A model generated the notes under the pieces. That model was not told the DNA's origin, searched no databases, and worked only from the letters and a program-made list of their open reading frames with translations. Below are positions 1 to 9,510 of a stretch of 64,000 nt of DNA, piece after piece. The first letter of the stretch is position 1. Every line of letters begins with the position of its first letter. The stretch spans positions 248,001 through 312,000 of the forward strand of contig CAVRLX010000016.1 of the NCBI GenBank assembly GCA_963721725.1, given 5' to 3'. The position numbers and the translations under genes were made by a program. The DNA is from RI-153 sp963721725. GTDB lineage: Bacteria; Chloroflexota; Anaerolineae; Caldilineales; Caldilineaceae.

Positions 1-2
1 CG

Positions 3-2416
3 GTTATCGCGGACGCTTATGGGCAGATCGGTGCATCACCCGTGGCGGTGCGATCTTCGGCCACCGCCGAGGATCTGCCCGACATGTCGTTTGCCGGGCA
101 ACAGGACACCTTCCTCAACGTGGTGGGCGAAACCGCACTGATCGGACGCCGTGCGCGAGTGTTGGAGCAGCCTGTGGACCGCTCGTGCCATTGGTTATCG
201 CAGCCGCAACGGCATTGACCACGGCGAGGTGGCGCTGGCGGTGGTGGTGCAACGCATGGTGCAAAGCGAGATTTCCGGCGTGCTTTTCACGGCCAATCCC
301 CTGAGTGGGCGGCGCACGGAAACCGTCATCGACGCCACGCTGGGGCTGGGCGAGGCGCTGGTCTCCGGCCTGGTGGAGCCGGATCACTACGTGGTGGAGA
401 CGGCCAGCGGGCGCATCCTGAGCAGGCAACTGGGCGACAAGGCTACGGTAATCCGCGGTGTGGCTGGCGGCGGAACCGTCACCGAAACGGGCCAGCACGC
501 TCAACCGGCGCTCTCCGATCCACAGATCCGCGCATTGGCGCTGCTGGGGAAACGTGTGGCGGAGCATTATCACTTTCCCCAAGACATTGAATGGGCCTAC
601 GCCGACGGCGAACTGTACCTGCTTCCAAAGCCGCCCGATTACGTCGCTTTTCCCTGTCCCGGCCCGCGGCAATGCCACGGACGATCTGCGCCTCTTCTTC
701 TCGTTTGGCGCGGTGCAGGGTGTGCTCGATCCCCTGACGCCGCTGGGACAAGATACGCTCCGCATGGCTGCGGCTGGGGGGGCGTCCCTCTTGGGCTATC
801 GCTTCAATCGCCACACGCAGCCGCTGGTCAACCGAGCCGGCGAACGGCTCTGGCTCGACATCACCGGCATGATCCGCCACGGCTTTGGGCGCAAATTCTT
901 TTTGCGCATCTTGCCGGGGATAGAGCCAGGCGCTGCCGAAAGTCTGCGGGCCTTGTTGGACGATCCGCGTTGGTCAACCGAAACTGATCGGATTGCCAGC
1001 GCCACCGTCGAGCGTATTCGCCCGCTGGCAACGACGATACTGCGTCGTTTTCTCGCCAACTTTGCCCAGCCCGACAAAGCGCGCCAGGCCATGCAGTGGG
1101 AGATCGAAACCAGCGTGGCAGAATTTCGCGCCAGAATGGCAAAAGCCACCACGTTGACCCAACAATTAGATGTTCATTCCGGGTTGGCGCAAGCTTTCTT
1201 TCTGTTACTGCTGCCGCGCTATCTGCCTCGAATTTTGGCGGGCTATCTCAGCTTTGCTCTGCTCATGCGGCTGGGGGAGCGGCTGGCCGCCCAGGATGCC
1301 ACCATCACGCCGCAGACGGCGCTGGCCCTCACCCGCGGGCTGCCCCACAACGTCACCACTGAGATGGATCTGGCGCTGTGGGAAACGGCCCAAACCCTGC
1401 GCCAAAACAGGGAAAGCGCCGCGCTGATTCAAACAGGTGATGCTGCGGATCTGGCGGCGCGCTATCTGGCGGGCGATCTGCCCACCCACACCCAGCGCGT
1501 GATAGAGGGATTCTTGGACCGCTACGGCATGCGCGGCCTGGCCGAGATCGACTTTGGGCGTGCCCGCTGGCGCGAGAACCCCACGCCGGTGATTCAGTCT
1601 TTACAGAGCTATCTTGCCATTGAAGAGGCCGACGCCGCGCCGGCGATGGTCTTTACACGGGGCGAAAAAGCCGCCGAGGATGCGATCCGTACCCTGGCTG
1701 CGGCGGCGGATCGGGCCATCGGCGCGCCTGTGGGCGGCTGGCTGGTGCGGATGCTATCCAAACGGGTGCGCGCCCTGGCGGGTCTGCGCGAAAGTCCCAA
1801 GTTCAACGTTATTCGCCTGATGGGCGTCAGCCGTGAAGCGCTGTTGCAAAGTGGCGCGGCGCTGGTGGAAAAGGGCGTGATCGACCAACCTGATGATCTT
1901 TTTTATCTCTATTTAGACGAGCTTTATGTGCTGGCGATGGACGCGCCGGGCGATTGGAAACGGTTGGTAGCGGCGCGGCGGGCGACCTTTGAGCGGGAAA
2001 AGCGGCGGCGGCCTATTCCGCGCATGTTGCTTAGCGACGGCACGGCGATCTATGAGGGCATGGGCGCGGCCATTAATGCCGATGGATCACTGGTGGGCAG
2101 CCCAGTCTCGCCGGGTGTGGTGGAGGGCAATGTGCGTGTGGTTTTTGATCCGCATGGGGCCGATCTGCAACCAGGCGAAATCCTCGTCTGCCCTGGCACA
2201 GACCCAGCGTGGACGCCGCTCTTTTTGGCGGCGGGCGGGCTGATTATGGAAGTGGGCGGCATGATGACCCACGGCTCGGTGGTGGCGCGTGAGTATGGCA
2301 TCCCCGCCGTGGTGGGCGTGGATCGGGCGACAACTCGATTGCAAACGGGGCAGCGTGTGCGTGTGGATGGCACGACGGGGCGGATTGTGTTGGTGGGGGA
2401 GACGATAGGGGATTGA
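3..2416 (+). CDS. PEP synthase / rifampicin phosphotransferase-like enzyme (5' partial, two frameshifts)
   Basis: This is a phosphoenolpyruvate-utilising enzyme of the PEP synthase/PPDK/Rph superfamily, which moves phosphate between ATP, a swivelling histidine domain and a substrate. The window opens inside the N-terminal ATP-grasp domain, with AVRSSATAEDLPDMSFAGQQ at about 42-101 in frame 3. Reading then moves to frame 1 near 142 (an extra G) and to frame 2 near 629, where the ATP-grasp closing motif LLQSRPIT is expected. From there it runs to the stop at 2414-2416. The C-terminal phosphohistidine domain is clear at about 2090-2400, with GGMMTHGSVVAREYGIPAVV carrying the catalytic His. The middle segment lacks the PEP/pyruvate TIM barrel of true PEP synthase, so an Rph-like or uncharacterised substrate is more likely. 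About 803 codons are visible. Both frameshifts are single-base and probably sequence errors. The family assignment is firm; the substrate is unknown. Confidence 0.82.
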
Positions 2417-2424
2417 GCGAGTGG

Positions 2425-2472
2425 GAGATTCAGCGATTGGGGAAGAAAATTGATTGCCAATCGCTGAATCTC
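2425..2472. repeat. Perfect 16-bp inverted repeat between convergent genes
   Basis: The arms 2425-2440 (GAGATTCAGCGATTGG) and 2457-2472 are exact reverse complements with a 16-nt A-rich loop. It lies between the stop codons of the PEP-synthase-like gene and the DUF4058 gene. It may act as a bidirectional terminator, although no T-run follows it. It is one of the many word-like palindromes in this window. Confidence 0.8.
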
Positions 2473-2481
2473 TTTGAGCCA

Positions 2482-3273
2482 TTACACGTGAGCGGCCCGC
2501 AGTCGTTCGGCTACCCAGGCCGCTCTGGATTCATCCAACGAGGGGCCAGGCGGCGGGCCACTGTAGTCAAGTAGACGCTCGTAGGGAACCAGGGCAAAGC
2601 AGGCATCCACAGCGGCCTGTACGTCCAATGTCACATCAGGATCTGGCGGCAGCAGAGGCACGGGCACAACGGGCAATCGGTTGCGCAGATCAACCGCCCA
2701 GATTTGGGTGAACGGGCGGCGCTGCCAGCGGCTGAGCATGACATAATAGTCGCCTGCGGGCAGATCGCCGGCCAGTTGAATGCGAGCCCCACCGCGCAGG
2801 ATATCGATTTCCAGCAAATGAACTTGGGCCTGCATCAATTCCATACGTCGCTCGGCATATTCCCGATAGCCATTGCTGCGTTTGTTGGCGGGCGAGAGAA
2901 TTTCAATCAGCGTGATCAGGCGTCGTTCGGCCACGTCACGGATCTCCACACTTAGGAGTGGCACTTCTTCGGCCATGTGGCTGGCAACTTCGGCGGTTGC
3001 CAGCATCGCTTCGGCGGGCAACACAGCCACGCCACCTTCGCTACCGGGTGGCCGCACAATATGAACATCTGGGTAGACGGTACGCTCTTCGGGCATCCCC
3101 AGAATCCCCAGCGCTGGCCGGTCTAGCACATAGCGTTTTGCCAGCAGCGCCACGTATTTGGGCAGCAGGCTAGCAATCAATTGAGCGCGGATAGTGGTTG
3201 CCAGCGTTTCGTGAAACTCCTGCCACATCTCACCTTCAAGATAGGGATCCATACCGGGAAACGGGGATGGCAT
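2482..3273 (-). CDS. DUF4058 family protein
   Basis: This encodes a DUF4058 protein of 263 residues. The family hallmark MPSPFPGMDPYLE is at the N-terminus, followed by a conserved body with SVEIRD and EILSPANKR. I chose the ATG at 3273 because GAAAGGAG lies just upstream and because the family signature begins there; an in-frame ATG at 3330 would add 19 residues from repeat DNA. DUF4058 proteins are common in cyanobacteria, planctomycetes and Chloroflexota and have no established biochemical role, although the alpha/beta core with acidic residues has a nuclease-like look (inference only). A paralogue is encoded at 61958-62755. A palindrome lies just downstream and a dispersed hairpin element (3294-3368) lies just upstream. 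Confidence 0.9.
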   Translation of the reverse strand: MPSPFPGMDPYLEGEMWQEFHETLATTIRAQLIASLLPKYVALLAKRYVLDRPALGILGMPEERTVYPDVHIVRPPGSEGGVAVLPAEAMLATAEVASHMAEEVPLLSVEIRDVAERRLITLIEILSPANKRSNGYREYAERRMELMQAQVHLLEIDILRGGARIQLAGDLPAGDYYVMLSRWQRRPFTQIWAVDLRNRLPVVPVPLLPPDPDVTLDVQAAVDACFALVPYERLLDYSGPPPGPSLDESRAAWVAERLRAAHV

Positions 3274-3293
3274 TGTGCGTCTCCTTTCAAGAA

Positions 3294-3368
3294 ATACGCC
3301 GCCGCAGCAGCACACAAGGACATTTTTCAAAGAGCGGAAAATGTTGCTTTGTGGCGCTGTTAGTATAC
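3294..3368 (+). repeat. Family-L hairpin repeat, copy 1
   Basis: About 75 bp with the conserved core ACACAAGGACATTTTTCAAA followed by GAGC. It is bounded by GC-rich outer arms (GCCGCAGCAGC at the left, GTGGCGCTGTTAGTATA at the right). The same core recurs at 35122-35195 (opposite strand) and 57645-57717. It sits between the aldo/keto reductase stop and the DUF4058 start, both on the minus strand. Confidence 0.85.
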
Positions 3369-3376
3369 ATCAGGCG

Positions 3377-4351
3377 CTAGCTGCGTTGCTCTTCTAGGCG
3401 ATCCGTGGGCGGCGGCGGCGCATAGGACATCTCGGAAATTTCCTTCCACCAGGTGTCGGTCATCTGTACATTCACGGCGTCTAGCGAAGATTCCAACTGG
3501 GCCACGTTGCGGGCGCCAATGATCGGCGCGGTGATGGCTGGATTATGCAGCACCCAAGCCACCGCCAGCGTAGCCGGATGCACGCCCTTGGCGTTGGCGT
3601 GGTCGGTGAACTTCTCGGCCACGTCATAATAGAAATCAGAACTGTAGCGCTTCATGTACATCTGATTTTGCACCAGCCGACCCTGTTCCGGTTTGGATTT
3701 GCTGCTGTATTTGCCCGTGAAAAGGCCACCGCCCAATGGGCTGTAGGGAATCACGGCCAGATCTTCGGCCAGGGCCAGCGGCAGAATTTCCACTTCCACC
3801 TGACGCTTGACCAGATTATACATAGGCTGGATGCACTCAAAGCGAGACAAACCCTCGTGGGCCGAGGTTCCCAGCGCCTTCATGATCTGCCAGGCGGCCC
3901 AGTTGCTCACCGCTGGGTAGAGAATCTTGCCCGCTGCCACCAGATCGTCTAGGGCGCGCACGGTCTCTTCAATCGGCGTGTCCTTGTCAAACTGATGGAC
4001 GAAGTAGAGGTCGAGACGATCCGTCTTGAGGCGGCGCAGTGAATCTTCCACCGCGCGGGTGATGTGCCGACGCGACAGCCCGCGAGCGTTGATATCGTCG
4101 CCTGCTTTACCAAAGACTTTGGAGGTGATCACCAATTCGTCGCGCTTGCCCTGGATCAGATCGCCCAGAATTTCCTCGGAGCGCCCACCTGCATAGACGT
4201 TGGCGCAATCAAAGAAGTTGATGCCTGCATCCAGGCAGCGATTAAACATCTTCTCGGATTCGGCCTCATCGGCAATGTCCCCAAAGGACATGGTGCCAAA
4301 GCATAGCTCCGAGACGCGCACGCCTGTGCGACCTAAAAGTACATAATTCAT
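3377..4351 (-). CDS. Aldo/keto reductase
   Basis: A 324-residue NAD(P)H-dependent aldo/keto reductase with a TIM-barrel fold, related to the YajO/IolS/Kv-beta group. The catalytic tetrad is visible: Asp and Tyr in FFDCANVYAGG, Lys in VITSKVFG and His in LYFVHQFD. The cofactor-binding end has IIGARNVAQLESSLDAV. The ATG at 4351 was chosen because it follows AGGAGG by a good spacing and starts the family-typical MNYVLLGRTGVRVSELC; the longer frame from 4399 lacks a ribosome binding site. It is transcribed in the same direction as the downstream DUF4058 gene, with a family-L repeat between them. The physiological substrate cannot be read from sequence. Confidence 0.93.
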   Translation of the reverse strand: MNYVLLGRTGVRVSELCFGTMSFGDIADEAESEKMFNRCLDAGINFFDCANVYAGGRSEEILGDLIQGKRDELVITSKVFGKAGDDINARGLSRRHITRAVEDSLRRLKTDRLDLYFVHQFDKDTPIEETVRALDDLVAAGKILYPAVSNWAAWQIMKALGTSAHEGLSRFECIQPMYNLVKRQVEVEILPLALAEDLAVIPYSPLGGGLFTGKYSSKSKPEQGRLVQNQMYMKRYSSDFYYDVAEKFTDHANAKGVHPATLAVAWVLHNPAITAPIIGARNVAQLESSLDAVNVQMTDTWWKEISEMSYAPPPPTDRLEEQRS

Positions 4352-4506
4352 CGAAAAACCTCCTGTGTTGGTTTGGGTTGCCGAAGAGGGGAAAGTCATC
4401 CAGCATTTTCAGTGGATGGCATGAAGGGACAGAAAGTGCATGTCCTGCTACAATAGTAAGTATAGACCGATTTTTGATCCCCTCCAAGTGGAAAGGTAGG
4501 TATGCG

Positions 4507-4881
4507 GTGACTCGCATCAAAATTACATCTGGGGAAGTGACCCTGATGGCAGAACTCAATAACACACCCACCGCCCGCAAGATTGCCGAAGCCTTGCCCA
4601 TGGGCGGGCGCGCCAACCGCTGGGGCGATGAGATCTACTTCCCGATTGGGATTGACGCTGACCCTGATCCCAAGGCCAAAGATGAAGTAGAAGTCGGCGC
4701 GCTGGCCTATTGGCCGCCGGGCAACGCCTTTTGCATCTTTTGGGGGCCAACGCCGGCCAGCCACGGCAACGAACCCCGCGCTGCCAGTGCGGTGAACGTG
4801 GTCGGCAGGGTGACGGGGGATTTGAAAGCGCTGGAATCTATCAATACTGGAGCCAAAATTCGGCTCTCCAAAGCAGAATAG
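4507..4881 (+). CDS. Cyclophilin-like fold protein (DUF3830/Cyclophil_like type)
   Basis: A small protein of about 124 residues of the bacterial cyclophilin-like family typified by TM1367. It has the usual opening (RIKITSGEVTLMAELNNTPT) and the motifs GRANRWGDEIYFPIG and GALAYWPPGNAFCIFWGPTP. The proposed GTG start at 4507 follows GGTAGG and gives the family's normal N-terminus; the open frame extends upstream to 4378 and an internal ATG at 4546 is also possible. These proteins resemble peptidyl-prolyl isomerases in fold but usually lack the catalytic residues, and no function is established. It is followed after 16 bp by the DUF2237 gene and probably shares a transcript with it and the regulator at 5309. 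Confidence 0.85.
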   Translation: MTRIKITSGEVTLMAELNNTPTARKIAEALPMGGRANRWGDEIYFPIGIDADPDPKAKDEVEVGALAYWPPGNAFCIFWGPTPASHGNEPRAASAVNVVGRVTGDLKALESINTGAKIRLSKAE

Positions 4882-4897
4882 ACACAAGGAACTCTCT

Positions 4898-5282
4898 ATG
4901 TCCGACGCACAGAATGTCTTGGGCGAAGTGCTGCAACCCTGTTGCATGGATCCCATCACGGGCTTTTTCCGACGATGGGCATTGTCACACTGGCCCCGGT
5001 GACCTGGGTATGCATGTGGTCTGCGCCCAGATGACGGCTGATTTTTTGCAATTTTCGCGCCGTCAGGGCAACGACTTAAGCACGCCCATGCCTGCCTATC
5101 AATTCCCTGGCCTCAAGCCCGGCGACCGCTGGTGTCTGTGTGCCGAGCGCTGGCAAGAAGCATTGGATGCTGGCTTCGCGCCTCCTGTATTCTTGGCATC
5201 CACGCACGTCGCCGCGCTGGAATTTGTCGATTTGGCTGATTTGGAAGATCACGCTGTGGATGGCGACCGGGCGGCGCGGTAG
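4898..5282 (+). CDS. DUF2237 family protein (one frameshift)
   Basis: A small conserved protein of about 127 residues. The N-terminal part reads NVLGEVLQPCCMDPITGFF. After a single extra base near 4970 the frame continues as DGHCHTGPGDLGMH, QGNDLSTPMPAYQFPGLKPG and DRWCLCAERWQEAL, ending at 5280-5282. These motifs are diagnostic for DUF2237, whose conserved cysteines suggest metal binding (inference); no function is known. The ATG at 4898 is preceded by AAGGA. Correcting one base restores a full-length family member, so the break is probably an error rather than decay. It sits between the cyclophilin-like gene and the HTH regulator, all on the plus strand. Confidence 0.85.
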
Positions 5283-5308
5283 AGTCAGAGAGCGACAATA
5301 CACGGTTT

Positions 5309-5950
5309 ATGACCAAAAAGCTTCCTGCCAGTTCTGAGTCCTCCCCCTGGCTGACCTTGAGCGAGGCCAGCGATCTGCTGGGGATTCATCACACCACACT
5401 GCGCGCCTGGGCCGATCGGGGCGAAATTCCTGTCTTTCGCACGCCCGGTGGGCATCGTCGCTTTCGGCTGGTCGATCTGCGCGCTTTTCTGCAAAACCGG
5501 GTCAACCAGCCTGCGCCCACCACCGCTTTGGTGGATACAGTGGTGGAACACGCCCTAAGCCGGGTGCGCCAGCAGATCGCCAACATGCCGGGCGCGGCAC
5601 GCGCTGATCTGGACGAAGCCTCACGCGCCATCAACCGGGAGCGCGGACGCCGTCTCTTCGCGCTGGCCCTTAACTATGTCATGCGCCCCGAACAGCGCGA
5701 AGAAATTCTCGAAGATGGGCGCAGCCTGGGCCGTGTCTACGGCCACGACGCCGCCCACACAGGCGTTAGCTTGGCCGAAACAGGCCGCACTGTGCAGTTC
5801 TTCCGGCGGCAACTGCTGGAGGCCGTGCGCCGAGACGAATCTCTCGACCCCGGCGATGTACAGATCCGCCAGATGATCGCCCAGTTTTTAGATGAAGTTC
5901 TCTACGCCGTTCTAGATGGCTATGAACAGGCCATGACCGATCAGGAATAG
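5309..5950 (+). CDS. MerR/BldC-type helix-turn-helix regulator with helical C-terminal domain
   Basis: A 213-residue DNA-binding protein. Residues about 13-60 form a winged helix-turn-helix of the excisionase/MerR/BldC kind: LTLSEASDLLGIHHTTLRAW, then GEIPVFRTPGGHRRF, where the second wing contacts DNA. The remaining 150 residues are mostly helical and charged, with no motif I recognise, and probably form a sensory or dimerisation domain. It follows the cyclophilin-like and DUF2237 genes by 26 bp and may regulate that small operon. The ribosome binding site before the ATG is weak. Target and ligand are unknown. Confidence 0.85.
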   Translation: MTKKLPASSESSPWLTLSEASDLLGIHHTTLRAWADRGEIPVFRTPGGHRRFRLVDLRAFLQNRVNQPAPTTALVDTVVEHALSRVRQQIANMPGAARADLDEASRAINRERGRRLFALALNYVMRPEQREEILEDGRSLGRVYGHDAAHTGVSLAETGRTVQFFRRQLLEAVRRDESLDPGDVQIRQMIAQFLDEVLYAVLDGYEQAMTDQE

Positions 5951-5976
5951 ACGCCGGTTCGTACAAACTTCACACT

Positions 5977-6882
5977 TCAAACTTCACCCTTCACCCCCAC
6001 CGCCTCGCGCACATGACCGCTGCTGACTGCCAGCCGTTGTTGGGCCTCCTCGTCGTCGATCCCAGCCAACGCCATGACCACAGCCGTTTTCACCTGCCCC
6101 CCAGCTTCCTCCAGCAACTGGGCTGCCTCGGCGCGCCCCACTCCAGTGATGTCGTCCACAATGCGAATGGCGCGATCTCGCAGCTTTTCATTGGTCGGCT
6201 GCACGTCCACCATCAGATTTCCATAGACTTTTCCCAACTTCACCATTGCCCCCGTGCTGAGCATATTCAACACCAGCTTTTGGGCCGTGCCTGCTTTGAG
6301 CCGTGTCGAGCCGGTGAGAATCTCTGGCCCCACCACCACTTCAATGGCGATCTGCGCTGCCGCTGCCACGGGTGATCCCGGGTTGCAGACCACGGCAATC
6401 GTGGGCGCGCCGATCTCGCTGGCATGGCGCAGCCCGCCGATGACATAGGGCGTGCGCCCGCTGGCCGCCAGACCAATCAGCACATCGGCGGCGCAAAAAT
6501 TGTGGGCCTCCAAGTCGACGCGGCCACCCGCTTCGGAATCTTCGGCGCCTTCCACCGAGCGCACAATTGCTCCTTCGCCGCCAGCGATCAGGGCAATCAC
6601 ACGCGCCCGCTCAAAGCTGAAGGTGGGGATCAACTCGGTGGCGTCCAGCACACCCAATCGGCCACTGGTCCCTGCGCCCATGTAAAAAAGCCGTCCGCCA
6701 GCGCTCAATTGTGTGGCAATGGCATCAATCCCTTGGGCGATCTGCGGCAATACTTCGGCCACCGCCAGCGGCACGGCGGCGTCGATCCGGTTCATCAAAC
6801 GCGCAAAGTCCAATGTGTTCAGATCATCCATAGCGTTGCTCAGGGGATTGCGTTGTTCAGTGGGGGGTAATTGATTCGACAT
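5977..6882 (-). CDS. murQ: N-acetylmuramic acid 6-phosphate etherase
   Basis: MurQ cleaves the lactyl ether of N-acetylmuramic acid 6-phosphate to give GlcNAc-6-phosphate and D-lactate during cell-wall recycling. The 301-residue product carries the SIS sugar-isomerase fold with GAGTSGRLGVLDATELIPTF, the catalytic ENxE-like stretch in GGEGAIVRSVEGAEDS, and LKAGTAQKLVLNMLSTGAM. The ATG at 6882 is preceded by GGAG at seven bases; an in-frame TTG two codons earlier is less likely. The GlcNAc-kinase-like gene lies upstream on the same strand across a 281-bp gap, so the pair likely serves amino-sugar salvage. Immediately after the stop is a run of short CTTCAC-like words belonging to the window's word repeats. 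Confidence 0.96.
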   Translation of the reverse strand: MSNQLPPTEQRNPLSNAMDDLNTLDFARLMNRIDAAVPLAVAEVLPQIAQGIDAIATQLSAGGRLFYMGAGTSGRLGVLDATELIPTFSFERARVIALIAGGEGAIVRSVEGAEDSEAGGRVDLEAHNFCAADVLIGLAASGRTPYVIGGLRHASEIGAPTIAVVCNPGSPVAAAAQIAIEVVVGPEILTGSTRLKAGTAQKLVLNMLSTGAMVKLGKVYGNLMVDVQPTNEKLRDRAIRIVDDITGVGRAEAAQLLEEAGGQVKTAVVMALAGIDDEEAQQRLAVSSGHVREAVGVKGEV

Positions 6883-7163
6883 GGTCAATCTCCAGAGGTG
6901 AATTTTCGACTCTATCTGTGGGGATAGTCAGTTCGTGGTGTATTTCTATGTAAAGTTGACCCACATTGATTGGGCTGATTTTGTCAATTTGCTTGATACC
7001 ATTGCCCCCGATCACTGGTGCAATTTGTACTTGATGCGGTCTATGCTCAAAGAAGAGGCGATTGCTCAAAAGATCAGATTGCCGATCCCGTCGCAACCGT
7101 TTGGAACGGGCTTTTGCCGCTCTACACGGCCTGCATCCCGCACTAGAAAATTGCAAAGTCGAA

Positions 7164-8081
7164 TTACACAGCACGCAACGCCAGCAACGCTGCGCCCACG
7201 GCTGGCTCCACATCGGGGCGGATCAAGGTGGCGTGGGGCGCAAACTGCCGGATCGCCTGACCCACTCGCTCGGCATAGGGGCCGGGGCGCAACATGCCCC
7301 CTGCCATCACCAGCGGGAACGGCGTTTCGGTCAACCCCAGCCCCATCACCACCGCCTGTACCGCTGTTGCCAGTCCGCTGGCCCCTTCGTGCAAAATTTG
7401 GGCGGCCACAGCGTCTCGTTCGGCGTAATCAATCGCCAACGGGGCCAAGCTGGCGATGCGCTCCCACGAAATATCCCGATAGGTCCAATCGATTAACCCC
7501 TGTGGGCGCTCTAGGTGGAGCTGCGCCAGCACAGCCCCACTCAGGGCCGTCTGCGCTGCGCGTCCATCACTGGCCCAAGTGACGGCTTTGAGAATGGCCG
7601 CGCCCAGGGCGTACCCGCTGCCCATATCACCCAACAGCGCGCCCCAGCCTCCGGCCCGTTGCTGATTCCCGGCGCGGTCGAAACCGTAGCAGATCATCCC
7701 CGTGCCGCTGATCAACACGACGCCATAGACCTCGCCGCCGGTGCCGCTGGCAAGCGCGATGACGGCGTCGTTGTGGATCAGCAATCTCGCTGTGGGGAAA
7801 AGCGCGCCCAGCCACTCTGTCATGCGGACGCGGTCGTGGGGACGATCCACGCCACTGGCGCCAATACAGACAGCGCGTACCTCGGCGGCGCTTCGCCCAC
7901 CATCGGCCAGGGCTGCGCTGACGACGGATTCGAGATGTGCACGGGCGTTTTCAATGCCCACACTGTTCCAATTGGTGGAACCAGCGCTGCCCCGCCCCAA
8001 CACACTTTGTGCATCGCCCATTAAAACGGCGGTGGTTTTTGTGCCACCGCCGTCGATACCCAGCACGAGTGAACCGCTCAT
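7164..8081 (-). CDS. N-acetylglucosamine kinase-like BadF/BadG ATPase-family protein
   Basis: A 305-residue ASKHA-fold kinase related to eukaryotic-type GlcNAc kinase NAGK and to MurK. The phosphate-1 loop is VLGIDGGGTKTTAV at the N-terminus. The phosphate-2 region is VLISGTGMICYGFD, and GGWGALLGDMGSGYALG is the sugar-site signature of this family. It probably phosphorylates GlcNAc and/or MurNAc, feeding MurQ encoded downstream. The start lies 4 bp after the stop of the CNNM gene, so it is probably co-transcribed with the two membrane-protein genes. The following 281 bp before murQ hold no gene I can support. The exact sugar specificity is inferred from context. Confidence 0.9.
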   Translation of the reverse strand: MSGSLVLGIDGGGTKTTAVLMGDAQSVLGRGSAGSTNWNSVGIENARAHLESVVSAALADGGRSAAEVRAVCIGASGVDRPHDRVRMTEWLGALFPTARLLIHNDAVIALASGTGGEVYGVVLISGTGMICYGFDRAGNQQRAGGWGALLGDMGSGYALGAAILKAVTWASDGRAAQTALSGAVLAQLHLERPQGLIDWTYRDISWERIASLAPLAIDYAERDAVAAQILHEGASGLATAVQAVVMGLGLTETPFPLVMAGGMLRPGPYAERVGQAIRQFAPHATLIRPDVEPAVGAALLALRAV

Positions 8082-8085
8082 CTTG

Positions 8086-9510
8086 CTATTCGTCCGCTGT
8101 GTCCTGATCTTTTTGGTGCTCTTCGGCCACCAGTTGTTTCAACGCCGAGTCGCCTTCTTGCGAGGCCAGAGGCAGGCTTTCGGGCTGTACGATCACCGAT
8201 TCGGGCAGGGTGACGCGCACCGTTTGTACGGCCATCCCCTTTACTTCTTCCACGGTGAAGATCACGCCATCTTCTTCTACAATATCGCCCGGTTCGGGGA
8301 TGCGCCCCAGCACGGTCATAATTAGACCGCCCACAGTGTTCACTTCGGGATGGTCGATCTCCATGTCAAAGTGTTGGTTTAATTCATCCAACAGCAACGA
8401 CCCTTGGACACGCAGCGTGCGCTCGTCGAGTTGCGCGAAGGGGGCGTGTTCTTCGTCGTCATATTCGTCATGGATCTCGCCCACCACCTCTTCCACCAGA
8501 TCTTCCAGTGTGATGATGCCGGCGGTTCCACCAAATTCATCCACCACCACGGCCAGGGGAATGCGTTCTTGGCGGAAGCGCACCAACATTTCGTCCAGGG
8601 TTACGGTGTCAGGAACATAGGGCACAGGACGACGGCTGGCTAACTCGCGCAGATCAAAGATGGCATCGGGATTGACGCGGTGTCGGGCCAGATCTTTGAT
8701 GTGCAAGACGCCGATGATCTGGTCCAGACTTTTCTCGTAAATGGGATAGCGGGAATAGCGGGCGTCACAGACCTTGAAAAGAACGTCCTCTTCTTTCTCA
8801 TCAACGGCAATGCCCACAATGCGCGTGCGCGGCGTCATGGTCTGGCCCACGCTGCGCTCCTTGAGATCAAAAATGTTTTCAATGAACAACTGCTCTGCCG
8901 ATTCGATCAAGCCGCCTTCAAAGCTCTCTTCGACAATGTATTCCAGCTCTTCCGGCGAGAGCAGGCGGGCGTGAGATTCGGCGGGGGGCACGCCTAACAG
9001 CCGCGTCACCATATTACCCAATCCGTTCAGCACAAAAATGGCCGGGGTCAAAAGTCGCTGTAACAGACTCATCAGCAAAGAGAGGCGCAACGCCGTGGCT
9101 TCAGCGTAGTGCAAAGCCAGCGATTTTGCCACCATTTCGCCCAGCACCACATGCAAATAGGTCATAATGGCAATGGCAAGCACAGTGGCGATGGTATGCG
9201 CCAATGGCTCGGCCAGCGTGGTGTAATGGGCCAGTGGCTCCAACAGCCATTCGGCAAAAATATGCTCGCCGTACATGCCCAGCCCCAGGCTGACCACGGT
9301 GATGCCGATCTGTGCCGTGGCAAGATAACGATTTTGGGCGTCGGTGCTGCGCAGAATGCTCAACAATCGGCGGGCGTCGGCAGAGCCTGCCGCGGCTTTT
9401 TGGGCAATGCGCGTGGGCGGGGCGGCGATCAGGCCAAATTCGGCGGCCACGAAAATGCCATTGAGGATGATCAGCGTGCTAATAATCGCCAGCGGGATGA
9501 GAATGTCCAT
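8086..9510 (-). CDS. CNNM/CBS-domain membrane protein (HlyC/CorC family), second of a tandem pair
   Basis: A 474-residue protein with the standard order of the family: an N-terminal CNNM (DUF21) domain with about four membrane helices (residues 1-190), two CBS domains (about 215-335, including TMTPRTRIVGI and GGTAGIITLEDLVEEVVGEI), and a C-terminal CorC_HlyC domain after about 360. Such proteins are linked to magnesium/cobalt efflux or tolerance; the name haemolysin is historical. It overlaps the upstream paralogue at 9510 in a TAATG arrangement, so the two are translationally coupled and may form a heteromer. The GlcNAc kinase starts 4 bp downstream. Confidence 0.94.
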   Translation of the reverse strand: MDILIPLAIISTLIILNGIFVAAEFGLIAAPPTRIAQKAAAGSADARRLLSILRSTDAQNRYLATAQIGITVVSLGLGMYGEHIFAEWLLEPLAHYTTLAEPLAHTIATVLAIAIMTYLHVVLGEMVAKSLALHYAEATALRLSLLMSLLQRLLTPAIFVLNGLGNMVTRLLGVPPAESHARLLSPEELEYIVEESFEGGLIESAEQLFIENIFDLKERSVGQTMTPRTRIVGIAVDEKEEDVLFKVCDARYSRYPIYEKSLDQIIGVLHIKDLARHRVNPDAIFDLRELASRRPVPYVPDTVTLDEMLVRFRQERIPLAVVVDEFGGTAGIITLEDLVEEVVGEIHDEYDDEEHAPFAQLDERTLRVQGSLLLDELNQHFDMEIDHPEVNTVGGLIMTVLGRIPEPGDIVEEDGVIFTVEEVKGMAVQTVRVTLPESVIVQPESLPLASQEGDSALKQLVAEEHQKDQDTADE

